From: Clostridiales bacterium
GTDB lineage: Bacteria; Bacillota; Clostridia; Lachnospirales; Lachnospiraceae
DNA length: 38,937 nucleotides
Reading direction: 5' to 3'
NCBI GenBank assembly: GCA_022770525.1
Contig: JALEHN010000117.1
Coordinates: 1 to 38,937 of the forward strand
The position numbers and the translations under genes are program-made. Positions 16,325-24,381 of the stretch are shown piece after piece (position 1 is the stretch's first letter; each line of letters opens with the position of its first letter). The notes under the pieces are model-generated. The model searched no databases and was not told where the DNA came from. It saw only the letters and a list, made by a program, of their open reading frames with translations.

Positions 16325-17509
16325 ATGATCATGAAATTTGAGTTTGCAAAAAGGGCGGATGTTTTTAAGGAAGGTATTTTTTCTGTACTTAATGATAAGA
16401 AAAATCAGCTGGAAGCAAAGGGACGTAAGATTTATAACCTGTCTGTCGGCACACCGGATTTTAAGCCTCCGAAGCATGTGATGGAAGCTGCGGCTAAAGC
16501 AGCTATGGATCCGGATAATTATAAGTATTCACTGACAGAAATGCCTGAGCTTGTGGATGCCGTCATAAGCTATTATCAAAAAAGGTTTGGCGTTACGATC
16601 ACGGCGGATGAAATGATGGCCGTTTACGGTTCACAGGAAGGGATTGCCCACATCGGGCTGGCGCTTGTCAATCCCGGTGATGTAATTCTTGTACCGGATC
16701 CGGGATACCCAATCTTTGAAATCGGACCTTTTTTATGCGGCGCGCAGGTAGAGAAGTATCCCCTTTATAAAGAAAACGGATTTTTGCCGGATTTTTCGGA
16801 TATTCCAAAAGAAACAGCCGACAAGGCAAAATTTATGATTGTTTCCTATCCGCTGAATCCTGTCTGCGCAGTGGCCGACGATGATTTTTACAACAGGCTT
16901 ATTGCTTTCGCGAAAGCACATGATATTATAGTGATTCATGATAATGCGTATTCGGATATTATTTTCGGCGGCAGGGTCGGTAAATCTTTTTTGTGCTATG
17001 AGGGTGCAAAGGATGTCGGCGTAGAGTTTTATTCGCTGTCAAAGTCATTTAATCTGACAGGCGCGCGTATTTCTTTCGTTATCGGCAATAGAGAAATCAT
17101 CAGCAAGTTTAAGATGGTACGCTCTCAGATCGATTACGGTATTTTTTATCCGGTGCAGTATGCGGCAGCTGCAGCACTGACGGGACCTTTAGACGGTGTT
17201 AAAAAGCAGTGTGATGCCTATGAGGCTCGCAGCAGAGCTCTTTGTTCAGGGCTTCGTTCCATAGGCTGGGATGTGCCTGACAGTGAGGGAACGATGTTTG
17301 TGTGGGCACCGATACCGGGAAATTATCAAAGTTCAGAAAAGTTTGTACTGGATCTTATGGAAAAGACAGGCGTTATCTGTGTTCCGGGTACAGCATTCGG
17401 AAAACTGGGTGAAGGTTACGTAAGGTTTGCCCTTGTATGCGATGTGGATACGATACATGAAATTGTCAAAGTCATTGGTGAGAGCGGCATTCTTACAACT
17501 TTCAGCTAG
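16325..17509 (+). CDS. PLP-dependent class I/II aminotransferase, LL-diaminopimelate aminotransferase-like
   Basis: A 394-residue fold-type I aminotransferase. The cofactor lysine is Lys240 in SLSKSFNLTGARISF, a segment that resembles SLSKTFNMTGWR of LL-diaminopimelate aminotransferases and related aspartate aminotransferases. Other landmarks are SVGTPDFKPP near the N-terminus, VPDPGYPIF, YPLNPVCAVAD and a C-terminal arginine in GEGYVRFALV. The substrate cannot be fixed; diaminopimelate, aspartate and alanine are all possible. If it acted on diaminopimelate it would stand on the lysine/dipicolinate pathway, which would fit the location beside spoVA, but this is inference. A GTGAGG ribosome site precedes the ATG at 16325; 16331 is an alternative start. 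Confidence 0.88.
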   Translation: MIMKFEFAKRADVFKEGIFSVLNDKKNQLEAKGRKIYNLSVGTPDFKPPKHVMEAAAKAAMDPDNYKYSLTEMPELVDAVISYYQKRFGVTITADEMMAVYGSQEGIAHIGLALVNPGDVILVPDPGYPIFEIGPFLCGAQVEKYPLYKENGFLPDFSDIPKETADKAKFMIVSYPLNPVCAVADDDFYNRLIAFAKAHDIIVIHDNAYSDIIFGGRVGKSFLCYEGAKDVGVEFYSLSKSFNLTGARISFVIGNREIISKFKMVRSQIDYGIFYPVQYAAAAALTGPLDGVKKQCDAYEARSRALCSGLRSIGWDVPDSEGTMFVWAPIPGNYQSSEKFVLDLMEKTGVICVPGTAFGKLGEGYVRFALVCDVDTIHEIVKVIGESGILTTFS

Positions 17510-17513
17510 GGTG

Positions 17514-17585
17514 TCCCGCCGCTTAGCGCTTTGCGCACTTGAAGCGGGAACTCTCCAACCTTCAGGTTCGTGTGCAGTTCACGAA
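17514..17585. other. Three consecutive hairpins between the aminotransferase and spoVAE
   Basis: Directly after the aminotransferase stop are stems TCCCGC/GCGGGA (17514-17519 with 17544-17549) or alternatively CCGCTT/AAGCGG, with an inner GCGC-TTT-GCGC; then AACC-TTCA-GGTT; then TTCGTG/CACGAA (17567-17572 with 17580-17585). No T run follows, so it is not a normal terminator. I do not recognise it as a known riboswitch. Confidence 0.5.
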
Positions 17586-17666
17586 TAATAAACAGAATAT
17601 CGGAAATGCTATGTTAAAGTCCTTTATGATAATGACTGTAAAATTTTATGAAACGGAGAGATCGTT

Positions 17667-18020
17667 ATGGACTATTTTAAGGCATTTCTGATCGGAGGCG
17701 CCATATGCGCTCTGGCTCAGATTTTGATGGATAAGACGAAGATGATGCCGGGGCGTATTATGGTGCTTTTAGTTTGCCTTGGTGTTGCCCTTGGCGCGCT
17801 GGGGATTTACGGACCTTTTGCGAAGTTTGCCGGGGCAGGTGCCAGTGTGCCGCTGATCGGCTTTGGGTATACGCTGTGGAACGGCGTCAAAGAAGCAATA
17901 ACAAATGAGGGATTTATCGGCATCTTTAAAGGCGGGTTTACGGCATCTGCCATCGGTATCAGTGCGTCATTGCTCCTCGGTTATCTGGCATCACTGATTT
18001 TCAATCCGAAATCATCATGA
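17667..18020 (+). CDS. spoVAE: Stage V sporulation protein AE (SpoVAE/AEb type)
   Basis: Membrane protein of 117 residues with three to four hydrophobic segments, matching the short SpoVAE (AEb) form. Conserved parts are FLIGGAICALAQILMDKTKMMPGRIMV and FAGAGASVPLIGFG. It is a paralogue of SpoVAC. GGAGAG precedes the ATG. It lies 3.2 kb from spoVAD instead of next to it, and needs its own promoter, which I could not identify. SpoVAEa and SpoVAF are absent from the window. A strong bidirectional terminator follows. Confidence 0.94.
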   Translation: MDYFKAFLIGGAICALAQILMDKTKMMPGRIMVLLVCLGVALGALGIYGPFAKFAGAGASVPLIGFGYTLWNGVKEAITNEGFIGIFKGGFTASAIGISASLLLGYLASLIFNPKSS

Positions 18021-18023
18021 AAA

Positions 18024-18072
18024 AGGGAGAGATGTGTCAGTTTGTTCGTATGAGCCACATCTCTCCCTGTTT
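18024..18072. terminator. Bidirectional intrinsic terminator between spoVAE and citrate synthase
   Basis: AGGGAGAGATGTG (18024-18036) pairs perfectly with CACATCTCTCCCT (18056-18068) around a 19-base loop, followed by GTTTT on the plus strand and preceded by AAAA, so it can serve both convergent genes. Confidence 0.85.
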
Positions 18073-18090
18073 TAATCAATCATATGCTTA

Positions 18091-19485
18091 TCAGTCTGTA
18101 TAAGACCGGTTGCAGTAATCCCAGTCTCTGTTTTCTATGGATTTGAATTCTTTATGGTGGCCCACATATTTGTAAGCCGGACGGATAATTTTACCGCCGT
18201 TGACCAGTTCTTCAATGCGGTGCGCGCACCAGCCTGAAATTCTTGCGACAGCAAAAATCGGCGTAAAAAGTTCACGGGGCAGTCCAAGCATCGTATAAAT
18301 AAAACCGCTGTAAAAATCCACATTGGCACAGACAGGTTTAAATAAGTGACGCTTTTTGGCAATGCATTCGCCGGCCAGACGTTCAACACGGTCATATAAC
18401 TGAAATTCATTTTCCAGTCCCTTTTCTCTTGAAAGGCTTCTCGCAAACTCTTTTAAAATGACTTCACGGGGATCGGATAACGTGTATACCGCATGTCCCA
18501 TACCGTAGATTAATCCGGCATGGTCAAAAGCTTCGCCACTCAGTAAAAGATTCAGATAGTCACAGATCATCGATTCATCTTCCCAGTCGGTGACGTATGT
18601 TTTTAATTCATCAAACATCTCAAGAACCTTTAAATTGGCACCGCCGTGCTTTGGCCCTTTCAGGGAACCGAGAGAAGCGGCAATGGCAGAATAGGTATCT
18701 GTACCTGTGGAAGATACAACGTGGGTTGAAAACGTTGAGTTATTACCGCCGCCATGTTCGGCATGGAGAATCAGCGCCACATCCAGTACCTTTGCTTCAA
18801 GAGAGGTATATTCGCCGGAAGGCCGAAGCATCTGAAGCAGGTTTTCGGCAGTTGACAGTTCAGGTTTCGGATTGCGGATAATCAGATTCTTATTCAAATG
18901 ATAATGTCTGTATGCGTGATAGGAGTAGACAGAAAGCAGGGGCATCTGTGCGATCAGCTGCAGTGACTGTCTTAAAATATTCGGTATACTGATATCGTCA
19001 GCGTTTTCGTCATATGAATATAATGTGATCACGCTTTTTTGAAGCAGATTCATCATATTTCCATTGGTGGCGGTCATCACTGTATCACGGACGAAGGTTT
19101 CAGGAAGTTCCCTTAACTGGGCAAGTATTTCCTTAAAGTCATTAAGCTGGTCCTCTTTTGGAAGTTCACCAAAAAGCAGAAGATAAGTTGTTTCTTCAAA
19201 ACCAAAATGATTATCGATAGGAAGTGAATGAATCAGATGAGATACTTCATAGCCCTGATAATACAATTTGCCGCGGTCCGGCATCTTTTTGCCGTTGACC
19301 ATCTTGTAGCCGGTGACATCCGAAATTTCAGTAAGACCGGTCAGGACGCCGTTGCCGTTGGCATCACGAAGCCCGCGTTTGACATCATATTCTGAATATA
19401 AATTCAAATCGATCTGTCCGGATTTTGTGCAGTATTGTACAAGCTGATTAAATTTTTCATCTGTTAGTTTTTCTTTAATAGTCAT
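18091..19485 (-). CDS. gltA: Citrate synthase
   Basis: Condenses acetyl-CoA with oxaloacetate to citrate, or propionyl-CoA if it is a methylcitrate-type enzyme. Catalytic residues can be read: histidine in LHAEHGGGNNSTF, histidine in GMGHAVYTLSDPR and aspartate in ANVDFYSGFIY. The ~464 residues are longer than B. subtilis CitZ, with an extended N-terminus typical of clostridial enzymes. An ATG at 19494 abuts its AAGGA ribosome site; the ATG at 19485 (MTIKEKL) has nine bases of spacing and is preferred. It has its own promoter about 130 bases upstream and a shared terminator downstream. No aconitase or isocitrate dehydrogenase is nearby, so its role in glutamate synthesis is only presumed. Confidence 0.94.
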   Translation of the reverse strand: MTIKEKLTDEKFNQLVQYCTKSGQIDLNLYSEYDVKRGLRDANGNGVLTGLTEISDVTGYKMVNGKKMPDRGKLYYQGYEVSHLIHSLPIDNHFGFEETTYLLLFGELPKEDQLNDFKEILAQLRELPETFVRDTVMTATNGNMMNLLQKSVITLYSYDENADDISIPNILRQSLQLIAQMPLLSVYSYHAYRHYHLNKNLIIRNPKPELSTAENLLQMLRPSGEYTSLEAKVLDVALILHAEHGGGNNSTFSTHVVSSTGTDTYSAIAASLGSLKGPKHGGANLKVLEMFDELKTYVTDWEDESMICDYLNLLLSGEAFDHAGLIYGMGHAVYTLSDPREVILKEFARSLSREKGLENEFQLYDRVERLAGECIAKKRHLFKPVCANVDFYSGFIYTMLGLPRELFTPIFAVARISGWCAHRIEELVNGGKIIRPAYKYVGHHKEFKSIENRDWDYCNRSYTD

Positions 19486-19616
19486 ATTCACCATTCCTTA
19501 TATTCAAAAATAACGCAACTGTCCAGAGCCGACCAATAAATGCTTTGCATTTTCAGGTGCAGCGTATTTGTTCAGATGCCGTCTGTTTTCACGGACAGAC
19601 TTCGCTATATTTTGGA

Positions 19617-19645
19617 AGTATACACCATTTCGCTAAATTTGTAAA
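19617..19645 (-). promoter_or_regulatory. Sigma-A promoter for citrate synthase
   Basis: On the minus strand TTTACA (19645-19640) and TATACT (19622-19617) are 17 bases apart. The ~120-base leader that follows has two small hairpins, GTCTGT/ACAGAC and AAATGC-AAA-GCATTT, of unknown role. Confidence 0.7.
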
Positions 19646-19677
19646 GTAAAATGAAACAGATATATAAAAAACTTGCA

Positions 19678-20349
19678 TTATGAATCAAAAATCATCGTTG
19701 AACCATTGACCTCCGCAAAGTAGCAATTGCCCAGTTCTTCAAGAATAGCACTGCCGCTTGTTGCTTCGGTCACTTTTTTTATAAATGCATTTTTTGAATC
19801 AAAATCTGTCAACACATGCATGACAACAATGTCCGTATACTGGCAGTCCAGGATAGGCAGTGACATGGCGGCTGCGATATACTGAATTTTTCCGATACCG
19901 GTATAGTCCGTTGTCACCTGTATGCGTATGCCGGGTATTTTTTCAATGATCGTACTTTCCGAAAGTCCCTCCGAAACAGCTTTGGAATAAGCACGGACAA
20001 GCCCGCCGGTACCAAGCAGTGTACCGCCGAAATATCTTGTAACAACGACAGCAGTATTGTGAAGATTTTGACCGAGCAAAACGTCAAGCATCGGTTTTCC
20101 CGCGGTTCCCGCAGGTTCCCCGTCATCGCTGCATCTTGTAATCTCCTGGTGCATTCCGATGACAAATGCATGACAGTTATGGCGGGCATCCCAGTATTTC
20201 TTTTTGACACTTTCGATAAAAGCATAGGCTTCAGATTCTGAGGCAACGGGTTTTACGGTAGCGATGAAACGGGATTTTTTTTCAATGATTTCACCGCTGC
20301 CGCCTTCATAGACAAGTTTGTACTTTTCAGGCTGACAGACTTTATTCAT
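19678..20349 (-). CDS. YigZ/IMPACT family protein
   Basis: A 223-residue cytoplasmic protein of the YigZ/YvyE family. The N-terminal IMPACT (UPF0029) domain carries the signature SDDGEPAGTAGKPML followed by VVVTRYFGGTLLGTGGLVRAY; the C-terminal ~75 residues match the DUF1949 domain with an EF-G-like fold. In eukaryotes IMPACT proteins affect Gcn2 signalling; the bacterial role is not established, although ribosome-linked functions have been suggested. The ribosome site CCGGAGG lies six bases before the ATG. It has its own promoter with tandem repeats and is not obviously coupled to citrate synthase. Confidence 0.92.
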   Translation of the reverse strand: MNKVCQPEKYKLVYEGGSGEIIEKKSRFIATVKPVASESEAYAFIESVKKKYWDARHNCHAFVIGMHQEITRCSDDGEPAGTAGKPMLDVLLGQNLHNTAVVVTRYFGGTLLGTGGLVRAYSKAVSEGLSESTIIEKIPGIRIQVTTDYTGIGKIQYIAAAMSLPILDCQYTDIVVMHVLTDFDSKNAFIKKVTEATSGSAILEELGNCYFAEVNGSTMIFDS

Positions 20350-20382
20350 AAAAAACCTCCGGATATGGTAAAGTGATGTAAT

Positions 20383-20418
20383 ATACAGTATATTAACATA
20401 CAGTATATTAACATACAG
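20383..20418. repeat. 15-bp tandem repeat, 2.4 copies, in the yigZ promoter
   Basis: ATACAGTATATTAAC is repeated exactly at 20383-20397 and 20398-20412, with a third partial copy (ATACAG) to 20418. Each unit includes a TATAC-A-GTATA-like palindrome and, on the minus strand, a TAATAT -10-like element. Confidence 0.8.
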
Positions 20419-20434
20419 GACTTAAAGATGTCAA
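20405..20434 (-). promoter_or_regulatory. Sigma-A promoter for yigZ
   Basis: On the minus strand TTGACA (20434-20429) and TAATAT (20410-20405) are 18 bases apart. The -10 lies inside the tandem repeat, and a second copy of it occurs 15 bases downstream. Confidence 0.6.
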
Positions 20435-20595
20435 AGTCTCATTCAAAGCGCTGGTTTTATCAATAATTTTGTTACAGTACACACTTTGTGCGTTCTGTAT
20501 GGGGTTTTAATTAATGGGCAGAGTTTAAATAGTATAAAATTCTATCAAAAATTGTGACTTTTTTGTTAAGATTGGATTCCTTTATAATTTTTCTC

Positions 20596-20624
20596 TTTAT
20601 TTCATTGAATATATTTGCTATAAT
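20596..20624 (+). promoter_or_regulatory. Possible promoter for the penicillin-binding protein gene
   Basis: TATAAT at 20619-20624 with a weak TTTATT at 20596-20601, 17 bases apart. Another TATAAT occurs at 20583-20588 without a well-placed -35. The exact promoter is uncertain. Confidence 0.4.
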
Positions 20625-20647
20625 TGTTGGGTAAAGGAGGAAACACG

Positions 20648-23149
20648 ATGGATTACAGTAAACGTGGTATTGAGAAGAAGCAAAAGCAGATCGGTTCCGC
20701 CGGACAAAGAGCAGGAAAAAAGTTTGGTTTTACAGCCTTCAGGGCAGTTATTATTTGTATATTATTGGTTGCAGTCATTGGTGTCAGTGCGGCTATAGGC
20801 GGCGTTAAAGGTATTATTGACAGTGCCCCGGATATCAATGTAGATGATATTGCACCTGATGGTTTCAAATCCTATATGTATCTGCAGGATGGCACGGAAG
20901 TGCTGGAGCTGGCAGATTCAGGTGCTAACCGAATCGAAGTGGATATCAGTCAGATGTCTGATACTGTTAAAAATGCTTTTATTGCGCTGGAAGATGAGCG
21001 TTTCTGGGAGCATAACGGCATAGATGTCAAGGGTATTATGCGTGCCTTTGTTGTCGGTGTTACAAATGGTTTCAATTTCAGTGAAGGTGCCAGTACGATT
21101 ACCCAGCAGCTTTTGAAAAACGCAGTTTTCTCAGGCGGTAACGAGGGGAATAAGCTTTTAAAATTTAAACGTAAATTTCAGGAGCAGTATCTTGCGATTG
21201 AGCTTGAGAAAGAGATTAATAAAGAAAAGATACTGCAGGCTTATCTGAATACGATCAATCTCGGCGAGACATGCTACGGCGTTGAGGCGGCTTCGCAGAT
21301 GTATTTTGACAAACATGCCAGTGAACTGACTGTTTCCGAAGCATCGGTGCTTGCAGCCATTGCCCAGAGTCCGACCTATTATAATCCGTACAGATATCCG
21401 GAGAATAATGCGGAGCGTCGTCAGACATGCCTTAAAAATATGAAAGATCAGGGCTATATTACCGACGAAGTGTACGAAGAAGCTATCAATGATGATGTGT
21501 ATGACAGAATCAAAGTATGTACGGAGAATTATAAGGCGGAAGCCTATAAAGTGACGACTTATTATGAAGACGCGGCCATCAATATGCTTATTGATGAATT
21601 TATAGATGTTTACGGCTATGAAGATGACCCGTCTACAACAACGGTTAATGAAGCCGAGGAGCAGGCAAAGCATAAGCTTTACAGCGGCGGCTTTTCAATT
21701 TACCTTGCACAGGATCCGGAGATTCAGCGTATATGTGATGAAGTATATGCCGATGACAGCAATTTCCCGACGACGGAATATCTGCTGAACTGGGCGCTGA
21801 CCGTTTATAACGATGACGGCACGACGACAAACTATTCCGTGGAGATGCTTGAAGAACGTCTGAAACAATACTACGGAAGCTATAATCTTTTGTATAAAAA
21901 CGAAGAAGATGCCGACAGAGATATCGCTCTTTATATGCAGCTGGAAGGAATTCCTGATAAAGAGACAAATGTTTCGTGGAAGACACTGACGCCACAGGTT
22001 CAGTCATCATTTGTTCTGATGGAGCAGGGGACAGGTATTGTTAAAGCAATTGTCGGCGGCCGCGGCACAAAGACAATGAGCCGTTCCTTTAACCGTGCGA
22101 CTGATGCGACCCGTTCACCGGGTTCGGCATTTAAAATTGTGTCAACCTATGCGCCGGCTCTTGATGAAAAGGGCGATACACTGTATACGACAAAAGTAGA
22201 TTCGGTTTATGTCGGCTACAGCGGACATAAAGTAAACAATGTAGATATGCGCTGTACCAACGGACCGATGACCTTTAAAGAGGCGATCATCCGCTCTAAA
22301 AATACAATTGCTGTGAAAGCACTTGTGGAGGATGTGACGCCGGAGTATGCTTACCAGTTCCTTCAGGAGCGTTTTCATTTTACAACACTTGTTGATACAG
22401 ATAAAGTTGAGGTACTTGCCCTTGGCGGTATTACAAGAGGTGTGACAAATCTCGAGCTGACAGCGGCTTATGCGTCAATTGCAAATAACGGTATTTATAC
22501 AAAGCCGATATTATATACAAAGGTTGTTGATCATGACGGAAATGTTGTCATCGACCATACGGTGCCTCAGACTAGCGTGGCCATTAAACCATCGACAGCA
22601 TTTATGCTGACAGACGCGATGCAGGGCGTTGTAAATGCAAGTTATGGTACAGGTACTGCTGTGCGTATGTATGACATGCCGGTTGCCGGTAAGACAGGTA
22701 CTTCTGAAAATAGAAGAGACCTGTGGTTTGTAGGATATACACCTTATTATACAGCAGGTATCTGGTTTGGCTATGACGATAATACACCGATTATGAATCG
22801 TACTTATAACTATACGGCACAGCAGTATATGTGGAAGAAGATTATGACAGCGGTTCATGAGAATCTGCCGGAGAAAGAATTCGAACAGCCAAGCAGCGTT
22901 GAAAAGATTTATATCTGTTCGAAGACGGGACTGCTTGCAACAAGCACATGTCCGGCAGTGGCAAGCTACTGTGATGTGAATAATGCACCGACAGAGTATT
23001 GTTATGGACATTATGTAGCACCGGAGACAGAAGAATCCGATGAGGAAGAGGAAGAAAGTCCGACTACGCCGACAACACCGACAACGCCGACTGATCCTGT
23101 GACACCGACGGAACCTCCTGTGACTACACCGGAAGAACCGGCAGGATAA
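20648..23149 (+). CDS. Class A penicillin-binding protein (glycosyltransferase and transpeptidase)
   Basis: Bifunctional peptidoglycan synthase of 833 residues, PBP1A family. It has a basic cytoplasmic N-terminus, one membrane anchor (about residues 30-55), a GT51 domain with catalytic Glu115 in LEDERFWEHNGID and the motif EGASTITQQLLKN, then a transpeptidase domain with Ser493 in SAFK, Ser550-Lys-Asn and Lys682-Thr-Gly. The C-terminus (last ~40 residues) is an acidic patch followed by Thr-Pro repeats (TTPTTPTTPTDP), probably a disordered wall-spanning tail. The ATG at 20648 has AAAGGAGG at 20633-20640; a TTG at 20624 in frame lacks a ribosome site. It stands alone, with hairpins downstream. 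Confidence 0.95.
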   Translation: MDYSKRGIEKKQKQIGSAGQRAGKKFGFTAFRAVIICILLVAVIGVSAAIGGVKGIIDSAPDINVDDIAPDGFKSYMYLQDGTEVLELADSGANRIEVDISQMSDTVKNAFIALEDERFWEHNGIDVKGIMRAFVVGVTNGFNFSEGASTITQQLLKNAVFSGGNEGNKLLKFKRKFQEQYLAIELEKEINKEKILQAYLNTINLGETCYGVEAASQMYFDKHASELTVSEASVLAAIAQSPTYYNPYRYPENNAERRQTCLKNMKDQGYITDEVYEEAINDDVYDRIKVCTENYKAEAYKVTTYYEDAAINMLIDEFIDVYGYEDDPSTTTVNEAEEQAKHKLYSGGFSIYLAQDPEIQRICDEVYADDSNFPTTEYLLNWALTVYNDDGTTTNYSVEMLEERLKQYYGSYNLLYKNEEDADRDIALYMQLEGIPDKETNVSWKTLTPQVQSSFVLMEQGTGIVKAIVGGRGTKTMSRSFNRATDATRSPGSAFKIVSTYAPALDEKGDTLYTTKVDSVYVGYSGHKVNNVDMRCTNGPMTFKEAIIRSKNTIAVKALVEDVTPEYAYQFLQERFHFTTLVDTDKVEVLALGGITRGVTNLELTAAYASIANNGIYTKPILYTKVVDHDGNVVIDHTVPQTSVAIKPSTAFMLTDAMQGVVNASYGTGTAVRMYDMPVAGKTGTSENRRDLWFVGYTPYYTAGIWFGYDDNTPIMNRTYNYTAQQYMWKKIMTAVHENLPEKEFEQPSSVEKIYICSKTGLLATSTCPAVASYCDVNNAPTEYCYGHYVAPETEESDEEEEESPTTPTTPTTPTDPVTPTEPPVTTPEEPAG

Positions 23150-23187
23150 ACAATTATTAATAACGGTAAGTACAGTTTATGAATAAG

Positions 23188-23265
23188 AGCTGTCGTGAAA
23201 AGCGATTTATTACGCGAAGGCACGGCAGCTTTTCTGATACAGGAGATGACATTTTTCTGTATCAG
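23188..23265 (+). terminator. Two successive hairpins after the penicillin-binding protein gene
   Basis: AGCTGTCGTG (23188-23197) pairs with CACGGCAGCT (23221-23230), followed by TTTC. Immediately after it CTGATACAG (23234-23242) pairs perfectly with CTGTATCAG (23257-23265). The first is the likely terminator; the second lacks a T run. Confidence 0.6.
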
Positions 23266-23333
23266 ATCAAAGATTCACAAATTGCCTTGTTCTGTTAAGA
23301 AAAATAAAATGAAATTTTGAGAGGAATGATTCA

Positions 23334-23972
23334 ATGATGAAAAACAAAGATGAGATGTTAAACGGTTTTGTCACCGGTAAAGATGACGATGAGGTGCTGT
23401 CTGATGAAATTATGGCGCAAAAGACAGAACTTGATAAGCTTCTTGCACAGGAAATGTTTTATAACGGTGATCCAAAAATCAGTGCCATAAAAAGCCGTGC
23501 AAGAGACCTGGCTGATCAGTATAATGCCACAAGGGAAAATGAGCCGGGGCGGCGACTTGCGCTTTTAAAGGAACTTTTTGGCTCGTGTGATGATGATATT
23601 TTTATCAAACCGCCGTTTCACTGTGACTATGGATTTAATATTCATGTTGGAAAAAAGTTTTTTGCAAATTATGATTGCGTGATTTTAGATTGTGCACCGG
23701 TAATCATCGGGGATCATTGTCTGATGGGACCGCAGACGTGCATATATACAGTCAGTCACCCGATGGATGTAAAAACAAGAGTTGCTGATTATGTTTACGG
23801 TACACCGGTAACGATCGGGGATAATGTGTGGTTTGGAGGAAACTGCGTTGTACTGCCAGGTGTCACGATCGGCAATAACGTTGTTGTCGGTGCGGGCAGC
23901 GTTGTGACAAAAGATATCCCTGATAATGCAGTCGTTGCCGGAAATCCTGCCAGAATTCTCAGGATTCAATAA
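23334..23972 (+). CDS. Sugar O-acetyltransferase (maltose/galactoside acetyltransferase type)
   Basis: Left-handed beta-helix (hexapeptide repeat) acetyltransferase of 212 residues, of the Maa/LacA/NodL group, which moves acetyl from acetyl-CoA to sugars such as maltose or glucose. The N-terminal Maa domain (about 30-80), the catalytic histidine His142 in YTVSHPMD, and hexapeptide turns ending in GAGSVVTKDIPDNAVVAGNPARILR are visible. Compared with most members it has an extra ~25 residue acidic N-terminal segment. GAGAGGA lies eight bases before the ATG. The exact acceptor sugar is unknown, but the alpha-glucan genes a few kilobases on make a maltose-type substrate plausible. Confidence 0.9.
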   Translation: MMKNKDEMLNGFVTGKDDDEVLSDEIMAQKTELDKLLAQEMFYNGDPKISAIKSRARDLADQYNATRENEPGRRLALLKELFGSCDDDIFIKPPFHCDYGFNIHVGKKFFANYDCVILDCAPVIIGDHCLMGPQTCIYTVSHPMDVKTRVADYVYGTPVTIGDNVWFGGNCVVLPGVTIGNNVVVGAGSVVTKDIPDNAVVAGNPARILRIQ

Positions 23973-24066
23973 GAGGAAAGCGGTAAATAAAATTAACTGC
24001 ATAACGCAGATATGGATTTATCATGGTTTTATGATGCATATTAGGACGATCGGAAAGGGGTTATTT

Positions 24067-24381
24067 ATGGGTACATTAGGCAGTCTTTTGCTATATCTTG
24101 GGGTTATTATTTTAGGTATTATTTTAGGTTCACAGAAAAAAGTAAGAAAGCGTAAGCTTAGCTGGCTATCAAAACTTCAGACAATCATTCTTGTATTATT
24201 GATTTTTGCCCTGGGGGTCGAAATCGGTGCAGATGAACGGGTCATCAGCTCTCTCGGTACGATTGGCGTGTCCGCACTGGTGATTACATTAATGGCACTG
24301 GCGGGTTCTGTGGCAGCGGTATGGCTTGTTCGCCGTCTGATGGGACTGGATAAAAAAGGAAGGGAGAGAAAAAAACAATGA
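24067..24381 (+). CDS. LysO-family lysine exporter, N-terminal half
   Basis: A 104-residue membrane protein with three hydrophobic segments, matching the N-terminal part of LysO (E. coli YbjE, about 300 residues), the L-lysine exporter. The segment LLIFALGVEIGADERVISSLGTIG corresponds to the MGISLA region of YbjE. The start at 24067 has GGAAAGGGG at 24052-24060; the open frame further upstream runs into the acetyltransferase end and is not used. Its stop codon overlaps the start of the next gene (ATGA, 24378-24381), so the two halves are translated together and presumably assemble. Confidence 0.8.
   Translation: MGTLGSLLLYLGVIILGIILGSQKKVRKRKLSWLSKLQTIILVLLIFALGVEIGADERVISSLGTIGVSALVITLMALAGSVAAVWLVRRLMGLDKKGRERKKQ

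Larger units (their letters stand above)
20350..20647. other. 298-base divergent intergenic region, yigZ/penicillin-binding protein
   Basis: AT-rich region holding the minus-strand yigZ promoter with its tandem repeats on the left and candidate plus-strand promoters on the right. No gene, RNA family or long hairpin was recognised in 20435-20590. Confidence 0.6.

Noticed and set aside
20624-20647. TTG start for the penicillin-binding protein
   Set aside because: No ribosome site; ATG 20648 has a near-perfect AAAGGAGG at good spacing.
23041-23148. Thr-Pro coding repeats at the end of the penicillin-binding protein as a DNA repeat array
   Set aside because: Explained by a low-complexity wall-spanning protein tail; no independent repeat element is needed.
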